Below are positions 18,031-26,270 of a DNA stretch of 64,000 bases, piece by piece. The notes beneath the pieces were generated by a model. The model did not search any database. It was not told where the DNA came from and saw only the letters and a program-made list of their open reading frames with translations. The DNA is from CAZKWG01 sp964615375. GTDB taxonomy: Bacteria > Myxococcota_A > UBA796 > CAZKWG01. Each line of letters starts with the position of its first letter. Positions within the stretch are counted from its first letter, which is position 1. The position numbers and the translations under genes are program-made. The stretch is from assembly GCA_964615375.1 (NCBI GenBank), contig CAZTOW010000001.1:1-64000 (forward strand), written 5' to 3'.

Positions 18031-19664
18031 CGGCAGTTCTCCGCGCTGGCGTCGCAGAAGATGGTGGCGCTCTGGCCCGCCTGCACGCTCACGATGGCCT
18101 TGCGGTAGATGGTGTTGCCCGAGGGGAAGGTCGCCTCCAGGTCGTAGGTCCCCGGGGCGAGCTTCCCGGGGCCGTGCTGCCCGCCGCGCGCGTCGATGAG
18201 GCGGACCGCGCTGAGCTCGCCGGTGACGTGGATCGAGGCGCTGGTCTCGGGGCTGCTGGCGCGTGCCTTGCGCTCGGCCGGTACGGGGGCGGCCTTGACC
18301 GGCGTGGGCTCGGGTGCGGGCTCGGGCTCGGCCTGCGCCGTGGGCTCGGGTTCGGTGGGCCCGGGTTCGGTGAGCTCGGGTTCGGGCTCGGGCTCGGGCG
18401 TCGCCGGGGTGGTCTGCGCCGTGGAGGGCTGCTCCACTGGTTGTTTTGAATTTGAAAAGTCAAGAAACTTGACAACCGCCAGCAGCGTCAGGGCGCCCAG
18501 CAGGACCAGCAGCCCCAGGACCAGCCCGACGGCGCGCCAGGGTCGGGGACCCTCGGGGCTCGGCGCCGGCTCGGCGAGGACCGGCGGGCGGACGGGGGCC
18601 GGCGGTGGGGCCGGAGCCCGGACCTCGGCGGGCGGCGGCGCGGGCGTCGGCGTCGGGGGGAGGGGAGCCGGGGCGGGCGTCGGGGTGGCGCGCTGGGTCA
18701 GCGCCAGGGACTCGCCGGAGCCGGGCTCCTGGGCCGAGGGCGCGGGGCGCGCGGCCCGGACCTTCTCCACCTCGTCGGCGACCACCGGGGCCCAGCGGCG
18801 GAGCCAGGGGCCGTAGGCGTCGGACAGCAGATCCTGGAGCACCTCGTCCACGACGTCGGCGCTCGGCCGGGCCTCGGCGTCGTAGGCCAGCATCGCCTCC
18901 AGGAGCTCGCGCAGCGCGGGCGAGGCCACCTCGTCCAGCGAGCGCACCAGCGCGCCCACCCGCCGGCTGTGCTTGAAGCGGTCCACGGAGAGCTGGCCCA
19001 CGCGCTCGCCGCGCAGGCACTCGCAGATCACGACGCCCAGCGCGTAGACGTCCGCGGCCGGGCTGTCCAGGCCCTCCACCCGCTCGGGGGCGATGTAGCC
19101 CACGGATCCGAAGGCCAGGGAGCCGGTGCGCGCCTCGCGCTGGTCGAAGCGGGCGCGGGCGATGCCGAAGTCCAGCACCTTGACCTCGCCCAGCGGCCCC
19201 ACCCGGATGTTCGCCGGTTTGATGTCGCGGTGGACGATGTGCAGCGGCTCGCCCGTGCGCGGGTCCACGGCGCTGTGGGCGACGTGCAGGGCGCCCGCCA
19301 CCTCCCGGGCGATCTCGCAGACCGGCCGCGTGGGCAGCGGCCCCAGATCGAGGATCTCCCCCAGGTCGACGCCCGTGACGTACTCCATCACCACGGCCCA
19401 GCGCCCGTCGATGACCAGCAGGTCGTCTACATGGACGATGGCCCGGTGGCGCAGGAGCCCCAGCAGGCGCGCCTCGTCGCGCAGGCGCCGGGCCATCTCG
19501 CCCTCGCCCGCGTGGTCGGCGTGCAGGATCTTGATGGCGACCTGCTTGGTGAAGCCCGAGGGACCCAGCAGGTGCCCCCGGTAGACCGCGCCGAAGCCGC
19601 CCCGGCCCAGGAGCTCGCCGAGCTGGTAGCTCCTCCCGCCGGGCGCCTGGACCGTGCCGCTCAC
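18027..19664 (-). CDS. Transmembrane Ser/Thr protein kinase with PEGA-like ectodomain
   Basis: About 545 residues. The kinase domain at about 12-285 has the glycine loop (GRGGFGAVY), VAIKIL lysine, catalytic HRDIKPANI, DFGIA and APERVEG, all expected for an active PknB-type kinase. A Pro/Ala-rich linker, one TM helix (about 380-402), a Pro/Glu-rich spacer and a C-terminal PEGA-like domain (KLAPGTYDLEATFPSG, then SATIFCD...C) follow. Start is GTG (19664 or 19667), overlapping the upstream stop. An AT-rich patch encodes the segment just after the TM helix. It probably signals from the envelope; targets unknown. Confidence 0.92.
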   Translation of the reverse strand: MSGTVQAPGGRSYQLGELLGRGGFGAVYRGHLLGPSGFTKQVAIKILHADHAGEGEMARRLRDEARLLGLLRHRAIVHVDDLLVIDGRWAVVMEYVTGVDLGEILDLGPLPTRPVCEIAREVAGALHVAHSAVDPRTGEPLHIVHRDIKPANIRVGPLGEVKVLDFGIARARFDQREARTGSLAFGSVGYIAPERVEGLDSPAADVYALGVVICECLRGERVGQLSVDRFKHSRRVGALVRSLDEVASPALRELLEAMLAYDAEARPSADVVDEVLQDLLSDAYGPWLRRWAPVVADEVEKVRAARPAPSAQEPGSGESLALTQRATPTPAPAPLPPTPTPAPPPAEVRAPAPPPAPVRPPVLAEPAPSPEGPRPWRAVGLVLGLLVLLGALTLLAVVKFLDFSNSKQPVEQPSTAQTTPATPEPEPEPELTEPGPTEPEPTAQAEPEPAPEPTPVKAAPVPAERKARASSPETSASIHVTGELSAVRLIDARGGQHGPGKLAPGTYDLEATFPSGNTIYRKAIVSVQAGQSATIFCDASAENCR

Positions 19665-20491
19665 CACTCCCCCGAGATGGCCGCGCTCACCAGCAGCCCG
19701 CCTGCGCCGATGCCCAGCGCGTAGCCGCCGATGATGGCGCCGTGGTTCAGCGCGCGATCGACGGGATCGATGGCGGTGGGGTTCCGCTCCCAGGCCTGGT
19801 AGGAGGGCTGGGCGATCAGGAGGAAGCAGGCGGCGGAGCCCACGCCCAGCCCGAGCGCGGAGAGGGTGCGCAGGGGTGGGCGCTCCGCCTCGGCGGCGAC
19901 GGTGCTCGTGGTCGTCGGGCCAGACGGCGTCGTGGCCAGCATCGCCGCGAGATCCTGGGGGAGGGGGCCGCCGCTCAGCGACCAGGTGTGCAGCCCCGCG
20001 CCGCTGGTCCGCTGAACCACGGCGTAGCGCTCCGTCGGGTAGCCCAGGGTCCCCGGGCGCCCGTCCACGGTCCAGCCGGCCCCCGGCAGCGAGCGTGTGG
20101 GGCCCTCACCGAGCGCGCGCGCCTGCCCCAGCGAGCGGTCCAGCATGCTCCCCGGCGCGATGAGGCCGTCCTGGGCGTCGTACTCGGGCAGCACCGAGAT
20201 CAGCCCGCGGAAGGCGGCCAGCGCCGCGGCCTCGTCCTTGCGTCGCCCGGCGTCCAGCGCCTCCAGCAGGTGCAGGCGCGCCGCCGTGAGCGGGCTCAGC
20301 ACCTCCCGCAGGCAGAGCACCTGCTCGCGCACCATGCCCAGGCTGGCCTCGAAGGAGGTCCAGTCGAAGCGCTCGTAGGCGGCGATCCCGCGCTCGATCT
20401 CCCCCTGGAGCCCGGCGTCGCTGGCCGGGCAGGCGGCCTCGGCCACCCCCACCAGCGAGGTCGCCAGCAGCAGGGAGACCGCCCTCCACAT
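19661..20491 (-). CDS. Exported protein of unknown function in kinase operon
   Basis: 276 residues with a signal peptide (MWRAVSLLLATSLVGVAEA). An Ala/Leu-rich alpha-helical region (about 25-120) includes ERGIAAYERFDWTSFEASL, of the kind found before TPR-like units in myxobacterial exported proteins. There is then a short domain with GWTVDGRPG and two hydrophobic helices near the C-terminus (about 210-230 and 250-272). The start overlaps the NUDIX stop and the stop overlaps the kinase start. Function not recognised; it may scaffold or modulate the kinase. Confidence 0.7.
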   Translation of the reverse strand: MWRAVSLLLATSLVGVAEAACPASDAGLQGEIERGIAAYERFDWTSFEASLGMVREQVLCLREVLSPLTAARLHLLEALDAGRRKDEAAALAAFRGLISVLPEYDAQDGLIAPGSMLDRSLGQARALGEGPTRSLPGAGWTVDGRPGTLGYPTERYAVVQRTSGAGLHTWSLSGGPLPQDLAAMLATTPSGPTTTSTVAAEAERPPLRTLSALGLGVGSAACFLLIAQPSYQAWERNPTAIDPVDRALNHGAIIGGYALGIGAGGLLVSAAISGEW

Positions 20492-21003
20492 CAGGCGGCC
20501 CCTCGGGCGGCGAGCAGGAGCAGGCAGAGGGTCTTGGCGTCGGTGATGCGCCCGTCGATGGCCATGGCCATCGCCTCCTCCATCGGGAGGCGCTCGGCGC
20601 GCAGGTACTCGTCCGGGTCGAGCTCGCCCTCGGCCTCGCTGAGCCCGGTCGCCACGAAGAGGTGAATCTGCTCGTCGGTGAAGCCGGGGGTGGTGTGGAT
20701 GGTGCTCAGGTGGCGCATCGTCGTCGCCTGCAGGCGCACCTCCTCGGCCAGCTCGCGCGCGGCGCAGAGCTCGGGGCTCTCGTCGGGCTCCAGCACGCCG
20801 GCTGGGACCTCCCAGATGAGGCCACCGGCCGCGTGGCGGTACTGGTGGATGAGCGTGACGGTGCCGTCCTCGTGCAGCGGGAGCACCGCGCAGGCGCCGG
20901 GGTGGCGGACGATCTCCAGCCGGATCTGCCGACCGTCGGGGAGCGTCACGTCCTCCAACCCCAGGTTCACCACGCGGCCTCGGAAGACGGTCTCACGCGC
21001 CAT
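20491..21003 (-). CDS. NUDIX hydrolase, ADP-ribose pyrophosphatase-like
   Basis: About 170 residues. Three tandem starts (GTG 21009, ATG 21006, ATG 21003); 21003 gives the best spacing to GAGGAG. The fold follows the NudF/ADP-sugar pyrophosphatase pattern: YRHAAGGLIWEVPAGVLEP, then the Nudix helix EPDESPELCAARELAEEVRL, then TTPGFTDEQIHLFVA. The RE-x-x-EE metal-binding core is intact, but the usual Gly after EE-x is Arg. It would hydrolyse a nucleoside diphosphate derivative. Its place between envelope genes is unusual and suggests simple co-expression. Confidence 0.85.
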   Translation of the reverse strand: MARETVFRGRVVNLGLEDVTLPDGRQIRLEIVRHPGACAVLPLHEDGTVTLIHQYRHAAGGLIWEVPAGVLEPDESPELCAARELAEEVRLQATTMRHLSTIHTTPGFTDEQIHLFVATGLSEAEGELDPDEYLRAERLPMEEAMAMAIDGRITDAKTLCLLLLAARGAA

Positions 21004-21005
21004 CA

Positions 21006-21674
21006 TCACTCCTCGGGGAACTCGAAGGTGCCGGTGACCTCGGCGACAGTGTAGTACAGGTCGATCTCATAGGCATAGCTGATGGTCCAGCCGTCGAAGT
21101 CCGCCTCGGAGTCCAGCAGCTCCGCCTCCTCACCCCAGCCGCTCGCGACGTCGTTGAGGTTGTACACGGCGGCCCAGCCATCTCCGAAGACGACGCCGCG
21201 CCAGGTCGGGTCGGCGAGGTCCATGTATTCGCAGACCTCGTTGGGGGACACGGCGACCTCGTAGAAGCGCTCGCACTCGGGGCAGGCGTCCTGGAAGAGC
21301 GCGATCGTGTCGGCGTCGGTGACCTCCACGCCGTCCTCGCGGGTGCTGTCGTCGCACTCCCAGCCATCCCCGGAGATGACGAAGCGGCGCCCGCCCTCCC
21401 AGGTGCTGTAGTCCGCGGTGGGCTCCGGCTCGCCCTCACCCTCACCCTCGCCCTCGCCCTCGCCCTCACCCTCGCCCTCGCCCTCGCCCTCGCCCTCGCC
21501 TTCGCCTTCGCCTTCGCCTTCGCCCTCACCGGTGACGGCGCCGGAGTCGCCTTCGCCTTCGCTCTCGCCCTCGCCCTCACCGCGGACGTCGTCGGTGGGC
21601 TGGGTCTCGAGCTTGACGCTGCCGCCGCCACAGGCCGCGACGATGAAGAGGAGAGGAAGCAGGGAATCGCGCAT
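21006..21674 (-). CDS. Lipoprotein with GE-repeat linker, first gene of kinase operon
   Basis: About 222 residues from the ATG at 21674 (GGAGG upstream). The longer frame would run through tRNA-Leu and is rejected. Lipoprotein signal ending FIVAAC, then a long Gly-Glu dipeptide linker coded by hexamer repeats (about 21431-21530). The C-terminal domain, DYSTWEGGRRFVISGD to FDGWTISYAYEID, closely matches the last gene of the operon (17404-18030), including CPECERFYEVAV. The stop overlaps the NUDIX starts. Domain family not recognised. Confidence 0.78.
   Translation of the reverse strand: MRDSLLPLLFIVAACGGGSVKLETQPTDDVRGEGEGESEGEGDSGAVTGEGEGEGEGEGEGEGEGEGEGEGEGEGEGEGEGEPEPTADYSTWEGGRRFVISGDGWECDDSTREDGVEVTDADTIALFQDACPECERFYEVAVSPNEVCEYMDLADPTWRGVVFGDGWAAVYNLNDVASGWGEEAELLDSEADFDGWTISYAYEIDLYYTVAEVTGTFEFPEE
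21431..21530 (-). repeat. Hexamer tandem repeat coding (Gly-Glu)n
   Basis: About 17 copies of GGCGAG or close variants, read on the minus strand, encode the lipoprotein linker. The unit is a multiple of three, so copy-number change would alter linker length without a frameshift. Confidence 0.85.
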
Positions 21675-21766
21675 GTCGGCCTCCACGATCGGGTCGAGCT
21701 GAGCCCTAACAGGGGACGGCGAATTCACAAGCGCGCCGGGGAGAATTGGCCGGACCAGAACGACGA

Positions 21767-21793
21767 AGGCCGCCTCGGTTTCCCGGGCGGCCT
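21767..21793 (-). terminator. Terminator of tRNA-Leu
   Basis: AGGCCGCC/GGCGGCCT 8-bp stem capped by CGG-TTTC-CCG, downstream of tRNA-Leu on the minus strand and followed by TCGTCGTTCT. Likely factor-independent terminator. Confidence 0.6.
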
Positions 21794-21808
21794 CGTGTGG
21801 TCTGTAGG

Positions 21809-21897
21809 TGGTGCGGGAGGGGGGACTCGAACCCCCAAGACCGCAATTGGTCACCAGGTCCTGAGCCTGGCGCGTCTGCCAATTCCGCCACTCCCGC
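21809..21897 (-). tRNA. tRNA-Leu (anticodon CAG)
   Basis: Minus-strand cloverleaf with acceptor GCGGGAG/CTCCCGC, anticodon stem CCAGG/CCTGG around loop CTCAGGA (anticodon CAG), a long class II variable arm (GTGACCAATTGCGGTCTT region), T arm GGGGG-TTCGAGT-CCCCC, discriminator A and encoded CCA at 21809-21811. It decodes CTG, by far the commonest Leu codon in this DNA. Confidence 0.95.
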
Positions 21898-21988
21898 GTG
21901 GCCCCGCTCCATTATCTGGTCTCTGGATCTTGTCAAGCGGGCTGCCGGGGTCCAGGGGGCGCGCTCCTCGAGGAGGGGGCGTTCGAGC

Positions 21989-23023
21989 TCAGGCCGTCTC
22001 GCTCGTCGCCGACTTCCCGTAGGTCGATTGATACCAGGTCTCGAAGCGGCTCGCGAGTTCGTACGCCTGATTCTCGTGGGGGCTGGAGTGCATGGGGTTG
22101 GTAGGAGCCCCGGTTGCCCAGCGGTAAGCGATGGTGGCGGCGCTCATCCCGAAGTAGCTCGCGAGGAACGCGTCGATGCCCAGCATGTCGTACTGGGTGA
22201 CGTGCGTGAGCTCGTGGACGAAGGTCTTGAGGGTGAGCGTGCCGTCCACGAAGACGTCATGATCCAGCGTCATGGCGGCGGCACCGGGTTGAAACTCGAG
22301 GATGAGGCCGCCGCGGTGGAAGAAGGGGACGTTCGCCAGCGCGCGCACGAGCATGTACCCGTCGATGAGGTCCGTCGTGGCGAAGCGGGCGACCGCGGCG
22401 ATCCAGTGGGCGGGCGGGACGATGATGCCGCTGGAGGTGAGGATGCTCACATGGTTCACGGCCTTGAAGATCCGGTAGACCATGTCAGACGTGTGAAGCA
22501 GGTTTTCGACGTCGTAAAGATCCCTCAGCGTGTTGAGCCCGGTCCCGAGGACATCCCGCTGCACCCCCACCTGGGCCTGCGCGCCGAGCGCGCTCCGATC
22601 TCCGGCGACCGCTCGATCCGCGGCGCGCTCGGTCGCGTCTCCGGGTCTGGAGACCTCCAGCGTGGCCGCCTCCACCGCGCCGCGCTGCTGGACGGTGTGG
22701 GCGGCCTCGTGCGTGAGCAGCCGCATGCCCTCGCGGCTCGAGGGATCGTACATCCCCTGGCCGAAGTAGATGTGCTGTCCGACCGTGATCGCGCGGGCGC
22801 CGAAGGCCTCCGCGGCGCGCGCCGCGGCCTCGTCACGGTGGACGCGGACATCGCAGAGATTGACCCCGAGGTGGGCGCTCAAGGCGGCGCGTGGCGTGGC
22901 CGACAGCGCCTCGCCGGGGCGTCGGCGGGCGTTGGCGAGCGCGAGCGCGGGCAGCGGGCTGTGGCCCGAGCGAGCTGCGCGGCCATGAGGATCGGACGAC
23001 CGGGCGACGTGAACATGCCTCAT
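21989..23023 (-). CDS. eCIS core (DUF4157) protein with a second HExxH metallopeptidase-like domain
   Basis: 344 residues, no signal peptide. Residues about 38-118 match the DUF4157 / eCIS core pattern (LSATPRAALSAHLGVNLCDV, ITVGQHIYFGQGMYDP, RLLTHEAAHTVQQRG) with HEAAH at 105-109. The C-terminal half has another zincin-type motif, HELTHVTQYD at 270-279, and HENQAYELASRF at about 316, which could supply the third zinc ligand. DUF4157 proteins are linked in other bacteria to contractile injection systems and toxin cargo. The ATG overlaps the stop of the upstream lipoprotein gene, so the two are coupled. Effector function is inference. Confidence 0.85.
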   Translation of the reverse strand: MRHVHVARSSDPHGRAARSGHSPLPALALANARRRPGEALSATPRAALSAHLGVNLCDVRVHRDEAAARAAEAFGARAITVGQHIYFGQGMYDPSSREGMRLLTHEAAHTVQQRGAVEAATLEVSRPGDATERAADRAVAGDRSALGAQAQVGVQRDVLGTGLNTLRDLYDVENLLHTSDMVYRIFKAVNHVSILTSSGIIVPPAHWIAAVARFATTDLIDGYMLVRALANVPFFHRGGLILEFQPGAAAMTLDHDVFVDGTLTLKTFVHELTHVTQYDMLGIDAFLASYFGMSAATIAYRWATGAPTNPMHSSPHENQAYELASRFETWYQSTYGKSATSETA

Positions 23024-23472
23024 GGTGCCTCCTGACAGCGGGTCTGGACGCGCGCGCGCGCCTCCTCAAGCGTCGGCAGCCGGGTGGCGTCCAGGCTGAC
23101 GGTCTCGATGGGGATCTCCAGGGAAGGGGTGAGCGTGAGCTTCACCGACGCATCCGTCGTCACGCTCCCGCCGAGGATCGCGCCCGCGGCGAGGCCCTCG
23201 GGCCCGCAGGCCCACAGGACGCTGTAGCCCACCGCGGGATCCGCGGGGATGAGGAGCTTCACCGTGCGCAGGGAGGGCTGTAGCGTAAACGCGCCCTCCG
23301 CGGAGAGGGTGACCGGGCCCTCGTCCGCGCAGGTGTCGGGGGAGGCCGTGCAGAGTCCGACGCGCGCCGCGCTCCCGACGACGTGGCCCTCGACGCGCGG
23401 TCGGTCGGCGATCTCCCCCGTGAGACAGCCCCCCAAGGTCAGGGCGGGGAGGAGGACGGAGCGCATGAGCAC
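23020..23472 (-). CDS. Small lipoprotein coupled to the DUF4157 gene
   Basis: About 148-150 residues (ATG at 23472 or 23466). Short lipoprotein signal MLMRSVLLPALTLGGC, then a beta-rich domain with Cys pairs (VGLCTASPDTCADEG and later VLWACGPEG) and a charged C-terminus rich in Arg. No family recognised. It overlaps the DUF4157 gene by 4 nt (ATGA). Possible roles are a surface anchor, chaperone or immunity partner for the coupled protein; none is proven by sequence. Confidence 0.7.
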   Translation of the reverse strand: MLMRSVLLPALTLGGCLTGEIADRPRVEGHVVGSAARVGLCTASPDTCADEGPVTLSAEGAFTLQPSLRTVKLLIPADPAVGYSVLWACGPEGLAAGAILGGSVTTDASVKLTLTPSLEIPIETVSLDATRLPTLEEARARVQTRCQEAP

Positions 23473-23509
23473 CTCGAGTTCGACAGAATACCCGGGAGAC
23501 GCGCTCGTC

Positions 23510-25339
23510 TCAAGGGGGATCCTCGAGTCGGAAGACCCGCGTCCGACCTGCCTGATGGACCAGCACCGCCCGCCGCAGGAGCAGATCGTCGAGCTGGGCC
23601 TCCGGAGCCTCGAATTCCGCGCGGAAGGCCTCGTCGGAGAGGAAGGGGTAGAGCTTGCGCAGGAAGTTCACGCGGCCGACCAGCAGGTGGGTGACGCCCG
23701 CCTCGCGGAGCTGGTCCAGGCTGGCGTCCCCGTAGCGGAGGAGGAGCCAGCGGGTGGGGACGTGGTCCTCCACGCTGCCCAGGGTCGTGTCGCGGGTGAG
23801 CAGGGCGTTGCTCCAGTCGAAGAGCAGGGCGACCCGGGCGTCCGGGGGGAGGTGGGCCTCGCACCAGGCCACCGCGGGCCAGCTCTCCAGGTTACGGGCC
23901 AGATAGCTCTCGCGCGTCTCGGTCCCGGTCGCCGCGCCCAGGTTGTCCGCGGCGCGGGTCAGCAGGGGGCCCAGGTTGGCGGGCAGCCCCAGCAGCCCGG
24001 CGGCCAGCAGCGCGGCGCGGGGCAGGCGCGCGCCGAAGGGGGAGCCCTCGGTCAGGGCGGCGCCCAGGGCCAGGGCGAGCACGGGGAGGGTGGGCAGGAG
24101 GTGGCGGATCCAGTGCGGCCCGGCGGCCCAGCCCAGCGCCCCGAGGGTCGCCACCACCAGGAGCTTGCGGGGAGCGCCCGCGCGCCGCGCCCCCCAGAGC
24201 GCCAGCGGCAGCAGCGCCAGGAAGACCGGGTTCAAGCGCCCAAGAAAGCGGAAGGTCCCGATCTCCGCGCGCATGACGGCGTTCCAGGGAAGCGTGAGCA
24301 TCCCGCGCAGGTCGCGGCCGAGCCCGTACTTCTCCAGGTACTGAAAGCGGAAGTCCGCGGAGGGGAGCGCGGGCCAGCCGGCGAAGGGGAAGAGCGGGTG
24401 CAGGCCCTCCAGCGCGTTGCGCAGCCACCAGGGCGAGACCAGGGCCAGCGCGCCGACTCCGGCGCCGATCCGGGCCGACCAGGGGAGGGCCGACACCAGG
24501 AAGACGCCCGCCAGGGGCCCCGCCGCCGTGTACTTGAGCGAGAGCCCGAGCCCTGTCGCCAGCGCGAGCCCGCGCGCCCGCCCGCGCAGCCCCGCGTCCA
24601 GGGCCGCCAGCACCGCCAGCGCCGTGGGCAGGTTGTTGCTGACCAGCCCGGTCTCCTGGAGGAAGCTCCAGGATCCGATGAGCATCAGCGCGGCGGCCTC
24701 CCCCGCCCCCCGCCCCAGCCAGCGCCGCCCCAGGCTGAGCGTGGCCCCCAGCAGCCCGGCGCTCAGCCCCAGGTGCAGCAGCCCCGGCGCGCGCTCGCCC
24801 CCGAAGGCCAGGACCGCGGCGTAGGGCAGGTGCAGGACCAGCGGGCGGTTCCCGTCCGGGCGCAGGAGCCCGCCGACCAGGCCCTCCTGGCGCAGCATCT
24901 CCACGGGGAGGGCGAGCTGGTAGTAGAGCTCGTCGGTGTCGATGGGGGGCGCCAGCGCGTCCAGCAGGCCGGGGAGCAGGGCCAGCGCGCCGATCGCCAG
25001 CGCGAGACCCTCCGGCCTCGGCCGGGCCAGGCGAGGGCGCCACAGCCAGCCGGCCATGAGCAGGATCCACAGCAGCCCGAGCCCTGGCCGGTGGAGCTGC
25101 CCCACCCCCGCCAGGACCAGCCCGCCCAGCCCGCAGAGCAGCAGCCCGGCCAGCCCGGCATGCAGCAGGCCGCGCTCGTCCTCCAGGAGCTCAGGATCCA
25201 GGCGGGAGATCAGCGCCGCCCCCGCCCCCAGCGCGGCGAGGGCCCAGGCCAGGACCGCCAGCAGCGCGGCCCCCGTGGCCAGCGCGGCCTCCGGGCGCAG
25301 CGCGCGGACCGGATCCAGGACCAGGAAGCCCAGGCCCAC
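23510..25339 (-). CDS. Polytopic GT-C type glycosyltransferase-like membrane protein
   Basis: About 609 residues with 11-13 hydrophobic helices. A first-loop acidic motif (PPIDTDELYYQLALP) is typical of GT-C glycosyltransferases such as the ArnT/PMT groups that use polyprenyl-phosphate sugars. The C-terminal soluble part (LESWPAVAWCEAHLPP, then HLLVGRVNFLRKLYP) resembles the periplasmic domain of such enzymes. The start is uncertain. The frame is open far into the upstream gene; GTG at 25339 is the first reasonable start after that gene's stop, but a non-ATG start up to about 25390 is possible. Acceptor unknown. Confidence 0.78.
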   Translation of the reverse strand: MGLGFLVLDPVRALRPEAALATGAALLAVLAWALAALGAGAALISRLDPELLEDERGLLHAGLAGLLLCGLGGLVLAGVGQLHRPGLGLLWILLMAGWLWRPRLARPRPEGLALAIGALALLPGLLDALAPPIDTDELYYQLALPVEMLRQEGLVGGLLRPDGNRPLVLHLPYAAVLAFGGERAPGLLHLGLSAGLLGATLSLGRRWLGRGAGEAAALMLIGSWSFLQETGLVSNNLPTALAVLAALDAGLRGRARGLALATGLGLSLKYTAAGPLAGVFLVSALPWSARIGAGVGALALVSPWWLRNALEGLHPLFPFAGWPALPSADFRFQYLEKYGLGRDLRGMLTLPWNAVMRAEIGTFRFLGRLNPVFLALLPLALWGARRAGAPRKLLVVATLGALGWAAGPHWIRHLLPTLPVLALALGAALTEGSPFGARLPRAALLAAGLLGLPANLGPLLTRAADNLGAATGTETRESYLARNLESWPAVAWCEAHLPPDARVALLFDWSNALLTRDTTLGSVEDHVPTRWLLLRYGDASLDQLREAGVTHLLVGRVNFLRKLYPFLSDEAFRAEFEAPEAQLDDLLLRRAVLVHQAGRTRVFRLEDPP

Positions 25340-25377
25340 GCCCAGGGCCAGGGCCGCCGCGCCGAGCTGGGCGAGCC

Positions 25378-26265
25378 TCAGGGCGCGGTCAGCAGCCAAA
25401 CCTGCCCCGCGGCGCGGTAGAGCAGCCAGGGTCCGAAGCGGCTCGGCGCCTCCTGGTGCCCCGGGCCCTCGGCGCGCAGCCCGTCGCTGCACACCACGTC
25501 GAGATCGGCCCCGTCCCGGCGCTCCCAGCAGGCCACGTCGCGCCACAGGCTGATGGGCGCGCTGAAGCCGGCCCGCGCAGGGATGGCGTGTCGCCCCAGG
25601 TCGCGCGTGTCCAGGATCACGACGTGCTCGTCCTCCACCCAGGCCAGGAAGGGCCCGGAGCCGACCACGTGCCGCTCGTAGCCCGGCCCGTGCGCCAGGG
25701 ACAGGGGCTCGGCCGCGCGCGAGGTGTCCACCGCGCGGATGTCCTCGCCGTCCGGGCCGGCGTCCTCGACCCAGGCCACCCAGGGCCAGGCCAGGGCGGG
25801 CGGGTACCAGCCGGCGGGGCGCGCGTCCCAGCGGCGTCCGGCGCGCTCCTCGGGAGAGCCCACCTGGACGTGATCCTCCGCCAGCAAGGCCAGGTGCTCG
25901 CCGTCATAGGCCGGCGGGGCCACCAGCGGGAAGGGGTAGCGGCTCAGCTCGGCCCCGTCCTCGCCCACGCCCAGCCGCACCCGCCGCGTGCCCTCGCGCG
26001 TGACGAAGAGGAGCTCGCCCTCGGCCAGGGCCGGCGAGCGCCCGTCGACGGGCAGCTCGACGAGCGCCCCGGTCTCCAGGTTCACCGCGCGATCCACGAG
26101 CCCGTCTGGCCCGCAGCCCACCGCCCAGGGACCGGCCAGCGCAGGGTAGCGCGGATCGGCGCAGCGCTCCCGGAGCGCGTGCAGCGGGACGGCCACGCCA
26201 GGCTGTCCCAGGGCATACGAAGGCCCTGGGAGGAGCAGGCTCCCCACCAGGGCCCAGGGAGACAC
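25378..26265 (-). CDS. Exported beta-propeller-like protein
   Basis: About 295 residues from GTG 26265, just after the upstream stop. The longer frame is a shadow of the PKD gene. The signal-like start MSPWALVGSLLLPGPSYA is followed by about six repeated beta segments with WVAWVEDAGPDGEDIRAVDT, PFLAWVEDEHVVILDT and LWRDVACWERRDG, resembling TolB/WD40-type surveillance of values. No catalytic motif. It lies between the PKD lipoproteins and the GT-C gene with minimal spacing, suggesting one transcript. Function unknown. Confidence 0.65.
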   Translation of the reverse strand: MSPWALVGSLLLPGPSYALGQPGVAVPLHALRERCADPRYPALAGPWAVGCGPDGLVDRAVNLETGALVELPVDGRSPALAEGELLFVTREGTRRVRLGVGEDGAELSRYPFPLVAPPAYDGEHLALLAEDHVQVGSPEERAGRRWDARPAGWYPPALAWPWVAWVEDAGPDGEDIRAVDTSRAAEPLSLAHGPGYERHVVGSGPFLAWVEDEHVVILDTRDLGRHAIPARAGFSAPISLWRDVACWERRDGADLDVVCSDGLRAEGPGHQEAPSRFGPWLLYRAAGQVWLLTAP

Positions 26266-26270
26266 CCGGA

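Noticed and set aside
21724..21737. TTCACAAGCGCGCC, identical to 37800-37813 in a lipoprotein promoter
   Set aside because: The two copies have opposite orientation relative to the neighbouring lipoprotein genes and only one sits in a plausible promoter; 14 nt of GC-rich identity may be chance.
23249..25420. A 723-residue plus-strand ORF opposite the GT-C gene
   Set aside because: Composition is Gln/Arg/Gly-rich with no fold; the minus strand encodes regular membrane helices.
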